64,000 nucleotides of DNA from Paraburkholderia sp. SOS3 (GTDB taxonomy: Bacteria; Pseudomonadota; Gammaproteobacteria; Burkholderiales; Burkholderiaceae). The translations under genes and the position numbers were made by a program. The notes beneath the pieces are model-generated. The model saw only the letters and a program-made list of their open reading frames with translations. It did no database searches and was not told the origin of the DNA. This document shows, in pieces, positions 43,530 through 53,580 of this stretch. The DNA is taken from positions 1,550,001-1,614,000 of the forward strand of contig NZ_CP018812.1 in the NCBI RefSeq assembly GCF_001922345.1, read 5' to 3'. Each line of letters begins with the position of its first letter. Position 1 is the stretch's first letter.

Positions 43530-44920
43530 AACTCTGGACGAGGCGTTCGCTGATCTTCCGCACGACGGTGCTGTTCGCGCTGATCGCGTGCTCGGTGACG
43601 GCCGCGCTCGGCGCGTATTTCTATCATTCGCAGCGCATTGCGCTCGAACATCGCGCCGATATTGCGCTGATGAGCCGGGCCGAGCATTTCAGCCGGCTCG
43701 CACGGCAGATGTACACCGTCAACGAACTGAAAGCGCGGCCGCTACTGTTCGAATCGATGCTCGGCGCGGAGCAGGACGTGCTGATTTTTCGCCGCCCCGG
43801 CGAGCCGCCGTTTATCGACGTCAATCCCGATCATCTGCCGGTGCCCGATCTCGGCGACTCGCGCGCGCATCAGCCGCGCCTTGCCGGCATCAGCGAAACA
43901 TCGCTGCCCAACGGCGTGCGCGTGCACTGGACCTACGCAACCACGCTCGCCCGCGAGGACGGCGAGCCGGTTACCGTCATTGCCGGCCATCCGCTGACGA
44001 GCGAGACGCACATTCTGGCCGAGTATCGCGACCGGATCGTTCTCGCGACGCTCGCCGGCGCACTCGCGGCGATACTGCTCGCGCACGGCGTATTGCGGCG
44101 CGGCTTTCGCCCGGTGCGCGAAATCGCGATGCGTGCCGCGCAGATCAACCCGACGAGCCTCTCGGTGCGCCTCGACAGCCGTCAGGCGCCAGCCGAATTG
44201 CGATTGCTCACCGACGCGTTCAACGCGATGCTCGATCGCCTTGCCGAAGGCTATCAACGGCTGTCGCAATTTTCGGCCGACCTCGCGCATGAAATCCGCA
44301 CGCCGGTCAATGTGCTGATCGGCCAGACGCAAGTGACGCTCGCGCAAACGCGCGACGTCGACGAGTATCAGCAGACGCTCGAATCGAATCTCGAAGAGCT
44401 GAACCGGCTTAGCCATCTAGCGGAAAACATGCTGTTTCTCGCGCGTGCCGATCATGCGGCGCTTGCCATTGCGCGCGAACCGGTCGCGCTTGCCGACGAA
44501 CTCAACAAGATCGCCGAATACTTCGAAGGCATCGCCGACGAGCGCGGCATACGCTTTAACGTCGATGCGCGCGGTGCACTGTTTGCCGACCCGATGCTGT
44601 GCCGGCGAGCAATCAACAATCTCGTCGTCAATGCGGTGCGCTACGGCGCGAACGATACGGTCGTCCGCCTGAAAGGCGACGAGGACGAACGAGGCTCGAC
44701 GATCGTCGTCGAAAACGACGGGCAGATTCCGGCCGATCTGATGGGTCGCCTGTTCGACCGCTTCTATCGCGCCGATGCGGCGCGCAGCAGGTTTACCGAA
44801 TCGAGCGGATTGGGGCTTGCGATCGTGAAGGCCATTATGAATCTGCATGGCGGCAGTGCGTCGGTGTCCTGCCCGGCGCCGAGCATCGTACGTTTCGAAT
44901 TGCACTTCCCGCGCGCGTAG
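43526..44920 (+). CDS. Heavy-metal-type sensor histidine kinase (CusS/HprS-type)
   Basis: A 464-residue membrane kinase. Two helices (about 10-32 and 168-190) enclose a periplasmic sensor of about 135 residues, as in CusS. HAMP follows ([18 protein letters not shown]), then the H-box [19 protein letters not shown] with His near 255, N-box [11 protein letters not shown] near 370, and [17 protein letters not shown] near 430. It starts within the regulator stop (ATGA). The signal may be metal or, like HprS, oxidative/chlorine stress; the neighbouring molybdoenzyme favours the latter. Confidence 0.93.
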   Translation: MKLWTRRSLIFRTTVLFALIACSVTAALGAYFYHSQRIALEHRADIALMSRAEHFSRLARQMYTVNELKARPLLFESMLGAEQDVLIFRRPGEPPFIDVNPDHLPVPDLGDSRAHQPRLAGISETSLPNGVRVHWTYATTLAREDGEPVTVIAGHPLTSETHILAEYRDRIVLATLAGALAAILLAHGVLRRGFRPVREIAMRAAQINPTSLSVRLDSRQAPAELRLLTDAFNAMLDRLAEGYQRLSQFSADLAHEIRTPVNVLIGQTQVTLAQTRDVDEYQQTLESNLEELNRLSHLAENMLFLARADHAALAIAREPVALADELNKIAEYFEGIADERGIRFNVDARGALFADPMLCRRAINNLVVNAVRYGANDTVVRLKGDEDERGSTIVVENDGQIPADLMGRLFDRFYRADAARSRFTESSGLGLAIVKAIMNLHGGSASVSCPAPSIVRFELHFPRA

Positions 44921-45183
44921 CGGCGGAAAATTCCCGCGAATCCAATTCCGCCGGCGCGGCATAATTTCTTATAGGAAACAAATGTGCCGCGGTCTTGCTG
45001 GATGGAGTGCCGCGTGGGTTCCGCGCTCCACGGTCACTCGGGAAAACCCTTCCTTTCGTGTATTTAAGGCGCGTTTGGCCGATCAGCCTGCGATGCTGTC
45101 ATTCACCTTGTCGCCATAAAGCCCGGCATGTATAGTCTTTGGACCGTCTTTTGTTTCGTATTGGAAATTCAAAAGGAGCCAAG

Positions 45184-46683
45184 ATGAACGCCTCGACCAT
45201 CCTCGCCGAACTCGGCATTGCCGACGCGGTGCAAGCGGGCGACATCGCCGTGCATTCGCCGATCACCGGCGAACTGATCGGCCGCGCGCCGAACCGCTCG
45301 GCCGCGCAAGTCGATGCGGCCCTCGCCGCTGCGAAACAGGCGTTCGCCGTGTGGCGCAACGTGCCCGCACCGCGGCGCGGCGAACTCGTGCGCCTGCTCG
45401 GCAACCGGCTGCGCGAAAAGAAACAGGCGCTGGGCAGCCTCGTGTCGCTCGAAACCGGCAAGATCCTGCAGGAAGGACTCGGCGAAGTGCAGGAGATGAT
45501 CGACATCTGCGATTTCGCGGTCGGTTTGTCGCGGCAACTGTACGGCCTCACGATCGCGTCCGAGCGGCCCGGTCACCGCATGGCCGAGACGTGGCATCCG
45601 CTTGGCACCTGCGTCGTGATTTCGGCGTTCAATTTTCCGGTGGCCGTGTGGTCATGGAACGCGGCGCTTGCGCTCGTGTGCGGCAATGCGGTGGTGTGGA
45701 AGCCTTCGGAAAAGACGCCGCTTACGGCAATCGCGGTCGATCACATCCTGAACGACGCATTGCGCGAATTCGGCGATGCGCCGGCCGGGCTCACGGCGGT
45801 CGTCACGGGTGGACGCGAGGTGGGCGCGAAACTCGTCGCCGATCCGCGCGCATCGATCGTCAGCGCGACCGGCAGTACGGAAATGGGCCGCACGGTCGGC
45901 GCGGAAGTCGCAAAGCGTTTCGGCCGCTCGCTGCTCGAGCTCGGCGGCAACAATGCCGGCATCGTCACACCGAGCGCGGACCGCGAACTCGCGCTGCGGG
46001 CGATCCTGTTTTCGGCGGTCGGCACGGCGGGGCAACGCTGCACGTCGCTGCGGCGGCTGTTCGTGCACGAAAGCGTCTATGAAAAGACCGTCGAAAGCCT
46101 CAAGCAACTTTATGCGAAGGTGCCGATCGGCAATCCGCTCGAAAGGGGCACGTTGATGGGCCCGCTGATCGACAAGCCTTCGTTCGAGCGGATGCAGGCC
46201 GCGCTGGAACAGGCGCGTGCCGAAGGCGGCAAGGTGACGGGCGGCGAGCGCGTCGAAGTCGAAGGACATGAAGGCGGCTACTACGTGCGTCCGGCGATCG
46301 TCGAAATGCCGTCGCAGACGGCAGTCGTGCTCAAGGAGACGTTCGCGCCGATTCTCTATGTGATGCGCTACAAGGAATTCGATGCGGCCGTCGACGCGAA
46401 TAACGCGGCCGCGCATGGGCTTTCTTCGTGTGTGTTCACCACCGATCTGCGCGAGGCGGAACGCTTCCTGTCCGCGTCGGGCAGCGATTGCGGCATCGCG
46501 AACGTCAACATCGGGCCAAGCGGCGCGGAAATCGGCGGCGCGTTCGGCGGCGAAAAGGAAACGGGCGGCGGGCGCGAATCGGGCTCCGATGCGTGGAAAG
46601 CGTATATGCGCCGCGCGACGAACACCGTCAACTATTCGTCCGCGCTGCCGCTCGCGCAAGGCATCGATTTCAATCTCGGTTGA
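45184..46683 (+). CDS. ALDH7-family semialdehyde dehydrogenase (AmaB-type, P6C dehydrogenase)
   Basis: A 499-residue aldehyde dehydrogenase of the ALDH7/antiquitin group. Family marks: MAETWHPLGTCVVISAFNFPVAVWSWN near residue 140, LLELGGNNAGIV with the catalytic Glu near 260, GTAGQRCTSLRRLF with the catalytic Cys near 295, and GGAFGGEKETGGGRESGSDAWK, typical of this group. The enzyme oxidises L-piperideine-6-carboxylate to 2-aminoadipate in lysine catabolism. AAAAGGAGCC precedes ATG. The FAD oxidase gene follows by 58 bases. Confidence 0.9.
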   Translation: MNASTILAELGIADAVQAGDIAVHSPITGELIGRAPNRSAAQVDAALAAAKQAFAVWRNVPAPRRGELVRLLGNRLREKKQALGSLVSLETGKILQEGLGEVQEMIDICDFAVGLSRQLYGLTIASERPGHRMAETWHPLGTCVVISAFNFPVAVWSWNAALALVCGNAVVWKPSEKTPLTAIAVDHILNDALREFGDAPAGLTAVVTGGREVGAKLVADPRASIVSATGSTEMGRTVGAEVAKRFGRSLLELGGNNAGIVTPSADRELALRAILFSAVGTAGQRCTSLRRLFVHESVYEKTVESLKQLYAKVPIGNPLERGTLMGPLIDKPSFERMQAALEQARAEGGKVTGGERVEVEGHEGGYYVRPAIVEMPSQTAVVLKETFAPILYVMRYKEFDAAVDANNAAAHGLSSCVFTTDLREAERFLSASGSDCGIANVNIGPSGAEIGGAFGGEKETGGGRESGSDAWKAYMRRATNTVNYSSALPLAQGIDFNLG

Positions 46684-46741
46684 TGGGCGAAGCGCCGTCG
46701 CGCTTATCTTTGTCATTGCTGTCACTGTTGGAGCAGCACGC

Positions 46742-47914
46742 GTGAGTGAGAAAGTCGTCATCGTCGGCGGGGGCGTGATCGGCAGTTCGATCGCGTATTT
46801 TCTGCGCGTGTCCAATCCTACCGTCCACGTGACCGTGATCGAGCGCGATCCGAGCTATGCGCGCTCGTCCTCGGCATTGTCGGCCGCATCGATCCGGCAG
46901 CAGTTTTCGACGCCGCTGTCGGTGCAGATGTCGCTATTCGGTATCGAATTTCTGCGCTCGATTGGCGAACGGCTCGCGATCGACGGCATCCAGCCGTCGA
47001 TCGATCTGCATGAAGGCGGTTACCTGTTCCTGGCGACGCCGGCCGGCGTCGCCACGCTGCGCGACAATCATGCGCTGCAAACGAGGCTTGGCGCGGATAT
47101 CCGTTTTCTCGAGCAACACGCGCTCGCGCAGCGCTTTCCGTGGCTCAATACCGAAGACCTCGCGGCTGGCGCGTTAGGCGAAAGCGGCGAAGGCTGGTTC
47201 GACGGCTACGGGCTCGTGCAGGCGCTGCGCAAGAAGGCGCAGGCGCTGGGCGCGCGCTACGTTGCCGACGACGTGACCGCACTGATTCGCGACGGCCGGC
47301 GCGTGACGCAAGTGACGACCGCGAGCGGCGCCGTGTATCCGTGCGATACGGTAGTCAATGCGGCCGGCGCGTGGTCGCGCCGCGTCGCCACGATGCTCGA
47401 CCTCGAATTGCCCGTGTATGCGCGTCGCCGCAGCATCTTCAACGTCAGTTCACCGGCGCGGCTCGAACGGTGCCCGTTGCTGATCGACCCGAGCGGCGTG
47501 TATTTCCGGCCCGAAGGGCAAACCTATATTTGCGGCACGTCTCCAGACGCCGACAACGACCCCGACGATCTGCCGCTCGATCAGGTCGACCATGAGCTCT
47601 TCGACGATCTGATCTGGCCGACGCTCGCGCATCGCGTGCCGCAGTTCGAGGCGTTGCGGGTGCTGCATGCGTGGTCAGGCTATTACGAATACAACGTATT
47701 CGATCAGAACGCGATCATCGGTCTTCATCCCGACGTCGACAATTGCATCTTCGCGAACGGCTTCAGCGGACATGGCTTGCAGCAAGGTCCGGCGACGGGC
47801 CGCGGCGTCAGCGAGCTGATCCTGCACGGACGGTACACGACGCTCGATCTGTCGATGCTCGGCTTTAACCGCGTGCTCGCGAATCGTCCGTTCATCGAGA
47901 AGAACGTTGTCTGA
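46742..47914 (+). CDS. FAD-dependent amino acid oxidoreductase (DadA/pipecolate oxidase-like)
   Basis: A 390-residue DAO-fold oxidase with the N-terminal dinucleotide motif VVIVGGGVIGSSIAYFL and the C-terminal FANGFSGHGLQQGPATGR. Start is GTG 46742 with GGAG 9 bases upstream. Linked to the ALDH7 gene, it probably oxidises L-pipecolate (or a related amino acid) to the piperideine that the ALDH uses. In Pseudomonas this pair is AmaA and AmaB. The family of AmaA differs somewhat, so the substrate is inferred. Confidence 0.85.
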   Translation: MSEKVVIVGGGVIGSSIAYFLRVSNPTVHVTVIERDPSYARSSSALSAASIRQQFSTPLSVQMSLFGIEFLRSIGERLAIDGIQPSIDLHEGGYLFLATPAGVATLRDNHALQTRLGADIRFLEQHALAQRFPWLNTEDLAAGALGESGEGWFDGYGLVQALRKKAQALGARYVADDVTALIRDGRRVTQVTTASGAVYPCDTVVNAAGAWSRRVATMLDLELPVYARRRSIFNVSSPARLERCPLLIDPSGVYFRPEGQTYICGTSPDADNDPDDLPLDQVDHELFDDLIWPTLAHRVPQFEALRVLHAWSGYYEYNVFDQNAIIGLHPDVDNCIFANGFSGHGLQQGPATGRGVSELILHGRYTTLDLSMLGFNRVLANRPFIEKNVV

Positions 47915-48383
47915 ACGACGAACGCCGTGCTTCGCCATGAACGGCTAACTTGCACGGTTTGCGGCGCGCACGCCGAACATCAATTGCGTCAAGGAGTTGC
48001 GCGAGTCTTGCGCAGGATGTCCACGGCTTTTTCCACACGAACTGTGGATAACATAAGCGCCAGCACAGACCCCGACGTCGAGGTCGTTGGCTTATTGCGA
48101 GCACGGCGACGAATCTCCGATGCATCAAACACTTGCGTAAGTCATGCGCAGGTTATGCACACGCTTATCAAGCGAATCTGTTGATAACCTCAACCTCTCT
48201 CGCAACCGCTACTTAACTTCTCTGAAGCTCGACACGCAGATTGCGCGTCTTTATCAGACGTTCTTAAGACGGTTGTCAAATTGTGTGCGCATCGATCAAC
48301 ACACATCGAACGGACCGTATCATCCGCTTCAACCAATCAGGCGATATTTAGCTTGAAACTGACGTTGAAGGGGAGAGAAACTC
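47915..48383. other. AT-rich intergenic region with DnaA-box-like sites
   Basis: About 470 bases, no gene. TGTGGATAA (48043-48051) and TTATGCACA (48153-48161) both match the DnaA box TTATNCACA in opposite orientations, and TGTTGATAA (48179-48187) has one mismatch. No dnaA, parAB or repA lies in the window. It also carries the promoter of vgrG, whose ribosome site is GGGGAGAG. Confidence 0.5.
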
Positions 48384-50729
48384 GTGTATCTACCGCCGGC
48401 CACGCCGGACGCGTCGTCGCGTCCAGACGCTCACCAGTACTACCGCCTCGATATACCGCAATCGCGCAGTTGCGCGCAGGCCGATGTGTTTTCGTTCGAG
48501 GGTCAGCGCGCGATCGGCGAGCCGACGCGATATGTGATCCGCTTCACGCATCCGCGGCACGATCTCGCGCGCAGCGAATATCTGAACAAGCCGGCGACCT
48601 TCATCATCCAGCCGCCGCAGCAGCAGTGGAGCGATCCCGAGCCGGAGCGGCGGGTCTTCGGTGTGACGACCGGATTTGCATTGTTGAACAGCAATCGCGA
48701 CGAGTCCAGTTATGAAGTGGTGCTGGAGTCGCGCATGGCGCTGTTGCGCAATAACCCGAAGAGCCGTTTCTTCGTCGACAGGAGCGATCCCGAAATCATC
48801 GCGCAGGTTCTGCGCGAAAACGGCTTCGACAAGCTACTCGCGGATTTCGAACTGACGCTGTATCGCACCTACCGCAAGCGCGAGTTCGTCATGCAGTGGG
48901 GCGAGGACGACCTCGCCTTTATCACGCGGCTGTGCCGCCGCTCGGGGCTCTGGTACGTCTGCGACGAAGGCCGGCGTTGCGAGAAAGTGCGCTTTTGCGA
49001 CGACCTCACGCACTACCGCCGCGACCCGAATCTCAACGTGGCGTGGCAGCCGTTCAGCGGCATGCAGAGCAATGGCGTCGAATCGGTCGACTCGCTCGAG
49101 ATACGCGCGACGACCATCGCGACGCGTTACACGGTGCGCACGTTCAGCGCCGAAAGCCCGCTGGACAAGCCGGTTGAAGCCAGCTACGAGATACGCGACG
49201 ACCCCACCACATCGGGCGAAGCGTATATCTGGGGTTCGCCGTACCTGAGCGCCGGCGAGGCCAGCGACGAAGCGCGGCTGCGCGGCGAAGCATCACGCGC
49301 CGCGCAGATCGAGTATCGCGGTACGTGCGACATGCTCGATCTCGCGCCAGGCAGCGTGTTGAAGCTATCGAACCGTGAACTGCCCGACGCGAAACACGGC
49401 TTGCTCGCCGTGCGCGTGACGTGCGGCGCCTCGCGCGGCAAAGGCTATCGCGTCGGTTTCACCGCGATTCCGTCAGACCGGTTTTACCGTCTGCCGCTGC
49501 TTGAAGAAACGTGGCCCAGGGTGCAGGGGCCGGTGACAGGCCGCATCGCATCGACGGGCGGCTACAAGGACCCGTACATCGACGAACAGGGGCGCTATAT
49601 CGTCGACCTCCATCTCGACCGCGACCCTCGCACGCCGGGCCTGAACAGTTGCCCGATGCGGCTCGCGAAACCGTTCGCGGGCGCCGGGCGCACGGGCTTT
49701 CACTTCGGGCTGGTCGAGGGGACCGTCGTGACCGTCGCGTTCATGTGGGGCAATCCCGATCTGCCATACATCAGCCAGGTGCTGCACACGGCCCAGCACA
49801 TGGACCCGATCGTCGCCGGCCGGCCTTGGGACGCGCGCGACACGCTCCGAACGCGTGCGAACAACACGCTCGAATTCGACAACTTCGAGGGCGAGGAGCA
49901 CATCAAGGTTGCGACCGAGCATGGGAAGTCGCAGCTCAATCTCGGGCATACGGCCGATCGCGACGGAAACGTGCGCGGGGCAGGGTTCGAGCTGCGCACA
50001 GATCTGAAGGGCAATGTGCGCGGCGGAGAAGGCTTGCATCTGTCGGCCGACAAGCAGGCCGATGCGCTCGGCGAGCAGGCCGACACGAAGCACATGGTTT
50101 CCCGCTTCGAGTTGACCCAGGCCCAGGCGCAGGCGCTCGCCGACATCGCCGCAGAGGCGAAAGCCGAGATCGCGGACATCAAGGCACAAAACCACTGGCT
50201 CAAGAACGAGCTCGATAGCCTGAAGCAGGCGGTGATCGCGATATCCGCGCCGCACGGCATCGGCATGGCAACCGATGGGCCCGTGATGGTATCGGCACGC
50301 CGCGATGTGAGCGTGGCGACATCGTCCGCATTCAATGTCAGTGCGATCCAAAAGATTGCGATCGCAGCGGGCGAGGCCTTGTCGCTGTTCTCGCAGAACT
50401 TCGGCATCGGGCTGATCGCCGCGCGCGGCAAGGTGCGGATACAGGCGCAAACCGACGAACTCGAGCTCGCGTCACAGCGGGACATGCATATTCGCAGCAC
50501 CGAAGGGCGCGTGCTGATCGAGGCGGAAAAGGAAATCCTGATCCGTTGCGGCCGTTCGTATTACCAGATCACGCCTCACGGCATCACGCATGCGACGCCG
50601 GGCGATTACGTCGAGCGCGCGCATTCGTGGAGCAGGGTCGATCCGGATGGGGCGGTGACTCGCGCTTCGTTGCCGCATGCAAATGGGCTGTCCGACCTCG
50701 ATGGCCACGGCTCGAAATTTTCCGGTTGA
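48384..50729 (+). CDS. vgrG: Type VI secretion system tip protein VgrG
   Basis: A 781-residue VgrG spike. The gp27-like part fills about 1-380 and the gp5/OB-like part follows at about 380-480 (VTGRIASTGGYKDPYIDEQGRYIVDL, TVVTVAFMWGNPDLPYISQV). Then come the DUF2345 domain at about 600-730 and a beta-helix with a final SYYQITPHGITHATPGD. Start is GTG 48384. No other T6SS core gene is in the window, so this is an orphan vgrG which delivers the effector encoded next. Confidence 0.96.
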   Translation: MYLPPATPDASSRPDAHQYYRLDIPQSRSCAQADVFSFEGQRAIGEPTRYVIRFTHPRHDLARSEYLNKPATFIIQPPQQQWSDPEPERRVFGVTTGFALLNSNRDESSYEVVLESRMALLRNNPKSRFFVDRSDPEIIAQVLRENGFDKLLADFELTLYRTYRKREFVMQWGEDDLAFITRLCRRSGLWYVCDEGRRCEKVRFCDDLTHYRRDPNLNVAWQPFSGMQSNGVESVDSLEIRATTIATRYTVRTFSAESPLDKPVEASYEIRDDPTTSGEAYIWGSPYLSAGEASDEARLRGEASRAAQIEYRGTCDMLDLAPGSVLKLSNRELPDAKHGLLAVRVTCGASRGKGYRVGFTAIPSDRFYRLPLLEETWPRVQGPVTGRIASTGGYKDPYIDEQGRYIVDLHLDRDPRTPGLNSCPMRLAKPFAGAGRTGFHFGLVEGTVVTVAFMWGNPDLPYISQVLHTAQHMDPIVAGRPWDARDTLRTRANNTLEFDNFEGEEHIKVATEHGKSQLNLGHTADRDGNVRGAGFELRTDLKGNVRGGEGLHLSADKQADALGEQADTKHMVSRFELTQAQAQALADIAAEAKAEIADIKAQNHWLKNELDSLKQAVIAISAPHGIGMATDGPVMVSARRDVSVATSSAFNVSAIQKIAIAAGEALSLFSQNFGIGLIAARGKVRIQAQTDELELASQRDMHIRSTEGRVLIEAEKEILIRCGRSYYQITPHGITHATPGDYVERAHSWSRVDPDGAVTRASLPHANGLSDLDGHGSKFSG

Positions 50730-50765
50730 TCGCTTTATCGCAACGCCGCTTTTCGCATCGTCGAC

Positions 50766-53579
50766 ATGACTACTTCATTGAAATCGAGTCCACACGGACA
50801 TACGCCCTCTCATCCGCATGCTTCTGCCGCGCAGACGGCAAAATCCGCGAAACCGGCGAAACCGGTCAGGCAGCCCGCGCTCAAGTGGTGCTATCCGTTT
50901 CCATGCAAGCGCGGCGGCGAAGAGACCGATCCGCAGACGTTCTATCAGGCGCTCGGCATGATGAACGACGGATACTTTCCGCTCGCCGTGAATGGCTTTC
51001 CGCATGGGGGCGTGCATTTCGGAGCAGGGTCGGCGGCCAGCGTCGACCAGTCGGGCGGCGTGCGTCTGATCGCAGACGGGGAGATCGTTGCCTACAGGCT
51101 GGACCACGCCTATGCGCATCTTCAGTTCACGAAGGGTTCATGCTGGGCGCTTTATTCGACGGGCTTCGTGCTCACGCGTCATCGCATGACCCTGCCGCGT
51201 GCGCCGGGTACCACCGCGCCTCGGCCTGCCGATGAGACGCTGACGTTTTTCAGTCTGGCCTTGCATATGGCGGATTGGAGCACCTATGACGCAGACGCGA
51301 AGCTCGCGCGCCCTGGCTGGTGGCTCGGCGTGGATACGTATCGTGTGACGGGCAAGGAACGTGACGAGCACAGTGGTGCGGCCGGAGCCTTCTGCTTCAC
51401 GGAGCCGCAGACTGCAACGACGCATGCGCAGTTCACCGCAGGCATCAGAACGGCTTTCTTGCCCGAGAACAGCGAAATAAAGGTGGGTGAACGGCGCGGT
51501 GAATGGGCGCGTGTCAAAGCCGTTACCTCAGGCAATGCAATTGCGTTGCGTATTAACGGCCCGCGCGAGCAACACGGCAGCAGTGGTCAGAATGGCCAGC
51601 ACGCCGCCGGTTTTGACTATGGCTGGATCAATCTGCATGCGCAACAACCGTTGCGTGAGCCCGATGGCGTCGATCGTGTGGTGATTCCGCCGCAGCCAAT
51701 TGCAGTGAAGGCCGGCACGCTGCTGGGACAGATTGGCCAGTTCCTCGACTACGAACACTCGACGCCGTTGCCGCCGAAAACCGTTCGGCCACTCGTGCAT
51801 ATGGAAGTATTTGCGGGCGACGAGTTTGCTGCTTTTCTTGCCAGAAGCCGGGCGCGCGCGGCGCAATTGCCTGCGAGCGATCGCACGATTCTGATGATCG
51901 AGCCGGGTGCGAAGCTCGTGGTGCCGGCGGAGCCGGACATCGTGGTGCAACAGGATGGCGAACCGATGGAGAAGCTGATGGCGACGGCCGACAGTCCCGC
52001 GAGCGGGACGTGGATGAAGGTGCAGCCTTTGTGGCGTGACCCGTCCACCACGTTTGTCGTCCCGTACGGGAAGCCAATCTGGATCGCGCGCAGCAACAAA
52101 GACAAGCTCGATTCGCCGAAGGGCCTGCGCGCATGGAGACGGTTTCCGCTGCAGGTGAAGTCTCTTGCCGGACCCACGATCGACGACTCGCTGATCCTGC
52201 CGCGCGCGTACCTCGATGGCCTCGCGGACGATAGCCGTGTCGTCGACGATCAGGGCGTGCACTGGTGGGCGCTGCACGTGCCTGCGGGAAACGGTGGACG
52301 GACGTGGCGATGGGTTTGCGAAAAGGACCATCCCGGTACGAGATGGGAGAGCCCGTGGGCTTGGCCCGGATTCGAGATTGTCGATGCGACCGATATCAAG
52401 CTCACCGATGCGTTCCGGCGCAATCTTGTCGTGACCGATTCCGCGCAGGCGCGCGAGAAGGCTGAGTACGCCTCGTCGAAGGAGGCGGTCAACGCGAGCG
52501 CACTGCTGCGTCGCGTCGGACAGGTCGTCGCGCGCGTGCCTGCGCTGGATGGCAGTAAGCCGGATCTCGACACCGATGGCCGCGCAAAGGTGACAGCCGC
52601 GAAAATTCAGAGGGCAATGTTTCAGCGCGAGCTGGCGAGTCAGCTTGCGCATGTCGTTCTGCGCTATGAAAACGAGTGGGGTGGGAATGTCGAGCGCTGG
52701 CAGGCGCTAACACCGTTAATGCGCAATTCCCAGGAAAACTGGGAGTGCGAACTGCAGCGGGTCAGAAAGCTGCAATTGTGGGATGAGGTACGCGGTAAGG
52801 TCGAGGGTTTTCCGGATAGTCCAGTCGTTCAGCATATTCATCCGATTGCGCTGGTGGGGAATTTTCGCTGTAAATCGGTCGTTACAGTAGAGATGCTGAG
52901 GCAGATATGGCCCAGGCCGGCTGTCTCCGATGAGCGACTTTCTGGAATTGCGGCGGAAATCAATGCTAATTCTGAACGATATAAGTTAAATACGGAGCTG
53001 CGGCTAAGTCATTTTTTTGCTCAAATCATGCAGGAAGCTGGGCCATCTTGCACCTTGGAGGAAGATTTGCGCTATTACAGGCCGGACACGCTAAAGGCGC
53101 AGTTCAGGTATTTCAAGGAGAATCCAGCCGAGGCGGAGGCCTATGGGTCTCACTCGCCAGTTGCGGGGAACGCCGAAGCTATTGCCAATCGAGCGTATGC
53201 CGGAAAAAACGGTAATGGCGGAGTTTCAAGTGGCGATGGGTGGAAGTATCGCGGTAGAGGCCTGAAACAGACCACCGGTCGTTTCAATTACAAAGCCTTT
53301 GCGAAAGCCTATTCGCAGTACTGGCCTGGTGATGCTCCGGATTTTGAAAAGGATCCCGATCTCCTTTCCAGCGTAACTTATGGGACCCGCTCCGGAATCT
53401 ACTATTGGATCTCACATCGATTGTTCGAAATTGCCGATCAGACGACATATTCGAACATGAATGAAAGGGTTGATGGAATCACGGCTCTAATAAATAAAAA
53501 AACGGACAGCTATGATCAGCGGCGCGATAATTTTAAATGGATTATGCGAAATGGAGTGTTTCGAGATGTGCAGATATAA
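50766..53579 (+). CDS. VgrG-linked T6SS effector with C-terminal GH19-like (peptidoglycan hydrolase) domain
   Basis: A 937-residue protein. It begins with a Lys/Pro/His-rich leader. Residues about 60-125 (NDGYFPLAVNGFPHGGVHFGAG...LIADGEIVAYRLD) resemble an M23/LytM-like fold without full metal ligands. A long middle part has SH3-like stretches. The last 200 residues read as a GH19 chitinase/endolysin: FFAQIMQEAGPSC, YAGKNGNGGVSSGDGWKYRGRGLKQTTGRFNY and the terminal helices. The GH19 Glu pair may be represented by the Glu in MQEAG. Codon use turns AT-rich in the last 900 bases. Two exported proteins follow as candidate immunity. Confidence 0.85.
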   Translation: MTTSLKSSPHGHTPSHPHASAAQTAKSAKPAKPVRQPALKWCYPFPCKRGGEETDPQTFYQALGMMNDGYFPLAVNGFPHGGVHFGAGSAASVDQSGGVRLIADGEIVAYRLDHAYAHLQFTKGSCWALYSTGFVLTRHRMTLPRAPGTTAPRPADETLTFFSLALHMADWSTYDADAKLARPGWWLGVDTYRVTGKERDEHSGAAGAFCFTEPQTATTHAQFTAGIRTAFLPENSEIKVGERRGEWARVKAVTSGNAIALRINGPREQHGSSGQNGQHAAGFDYGWINLHAQQPLREPDGVDRVVIPPQPIAVKAGTLLGQIGQFLDYEHSTPLPPKTVRPLVHMEVFAGDEFAAFLARSRARAAQLPASDRTILMIEPGAKLVVPAEPDIVVQQDGEPMEKLMATADSPASGTWMKVQPLWRDPSTTFVVPYGKPIWIARSNKDKLDSPKGLRAWRRFPLQVKSLAGPTIDDSLILPRAYLDGLADDSRVVDDQGVHWWALHVPAGNGGRTWRWVCEKDHPGTRWESPWAWPGFEIVDATDIKLTDAFRRNLVVTDSAQAREKAEYASSKEAVNASALLRRVGQVVARVPALDGSKPDLDTDGRAKVTAAKIQRAMFQRELASQLAHVVLRYENEWGGNVERWQALTPLMRNSQENWECELQRVRKLQLWDEVRGKVEGFPDSPVVQHIHPIALVGNFRCKSVVTVEMLRQIWPRPAVSDERLSGIAAEINANSERYKLNTELRLSHFFAQIMQEAGPSCTLEEDLRYYRPDTLKAQFRYFKENPAEAEAYGSHSPVAGNAEAIANRAYAGKNGNGGVSSGDGWKYRGRGLKQTTGRFNYKAFAKAYSQYWPGDAPDFEKDPDLLSSVTYGTRSGIYYWISHRLFEIADQTTYSNMNERVDGITALINKKTDSYDQRRDNFKWIMRNGVFRDVQI

Positions 53580-53580
53580 A

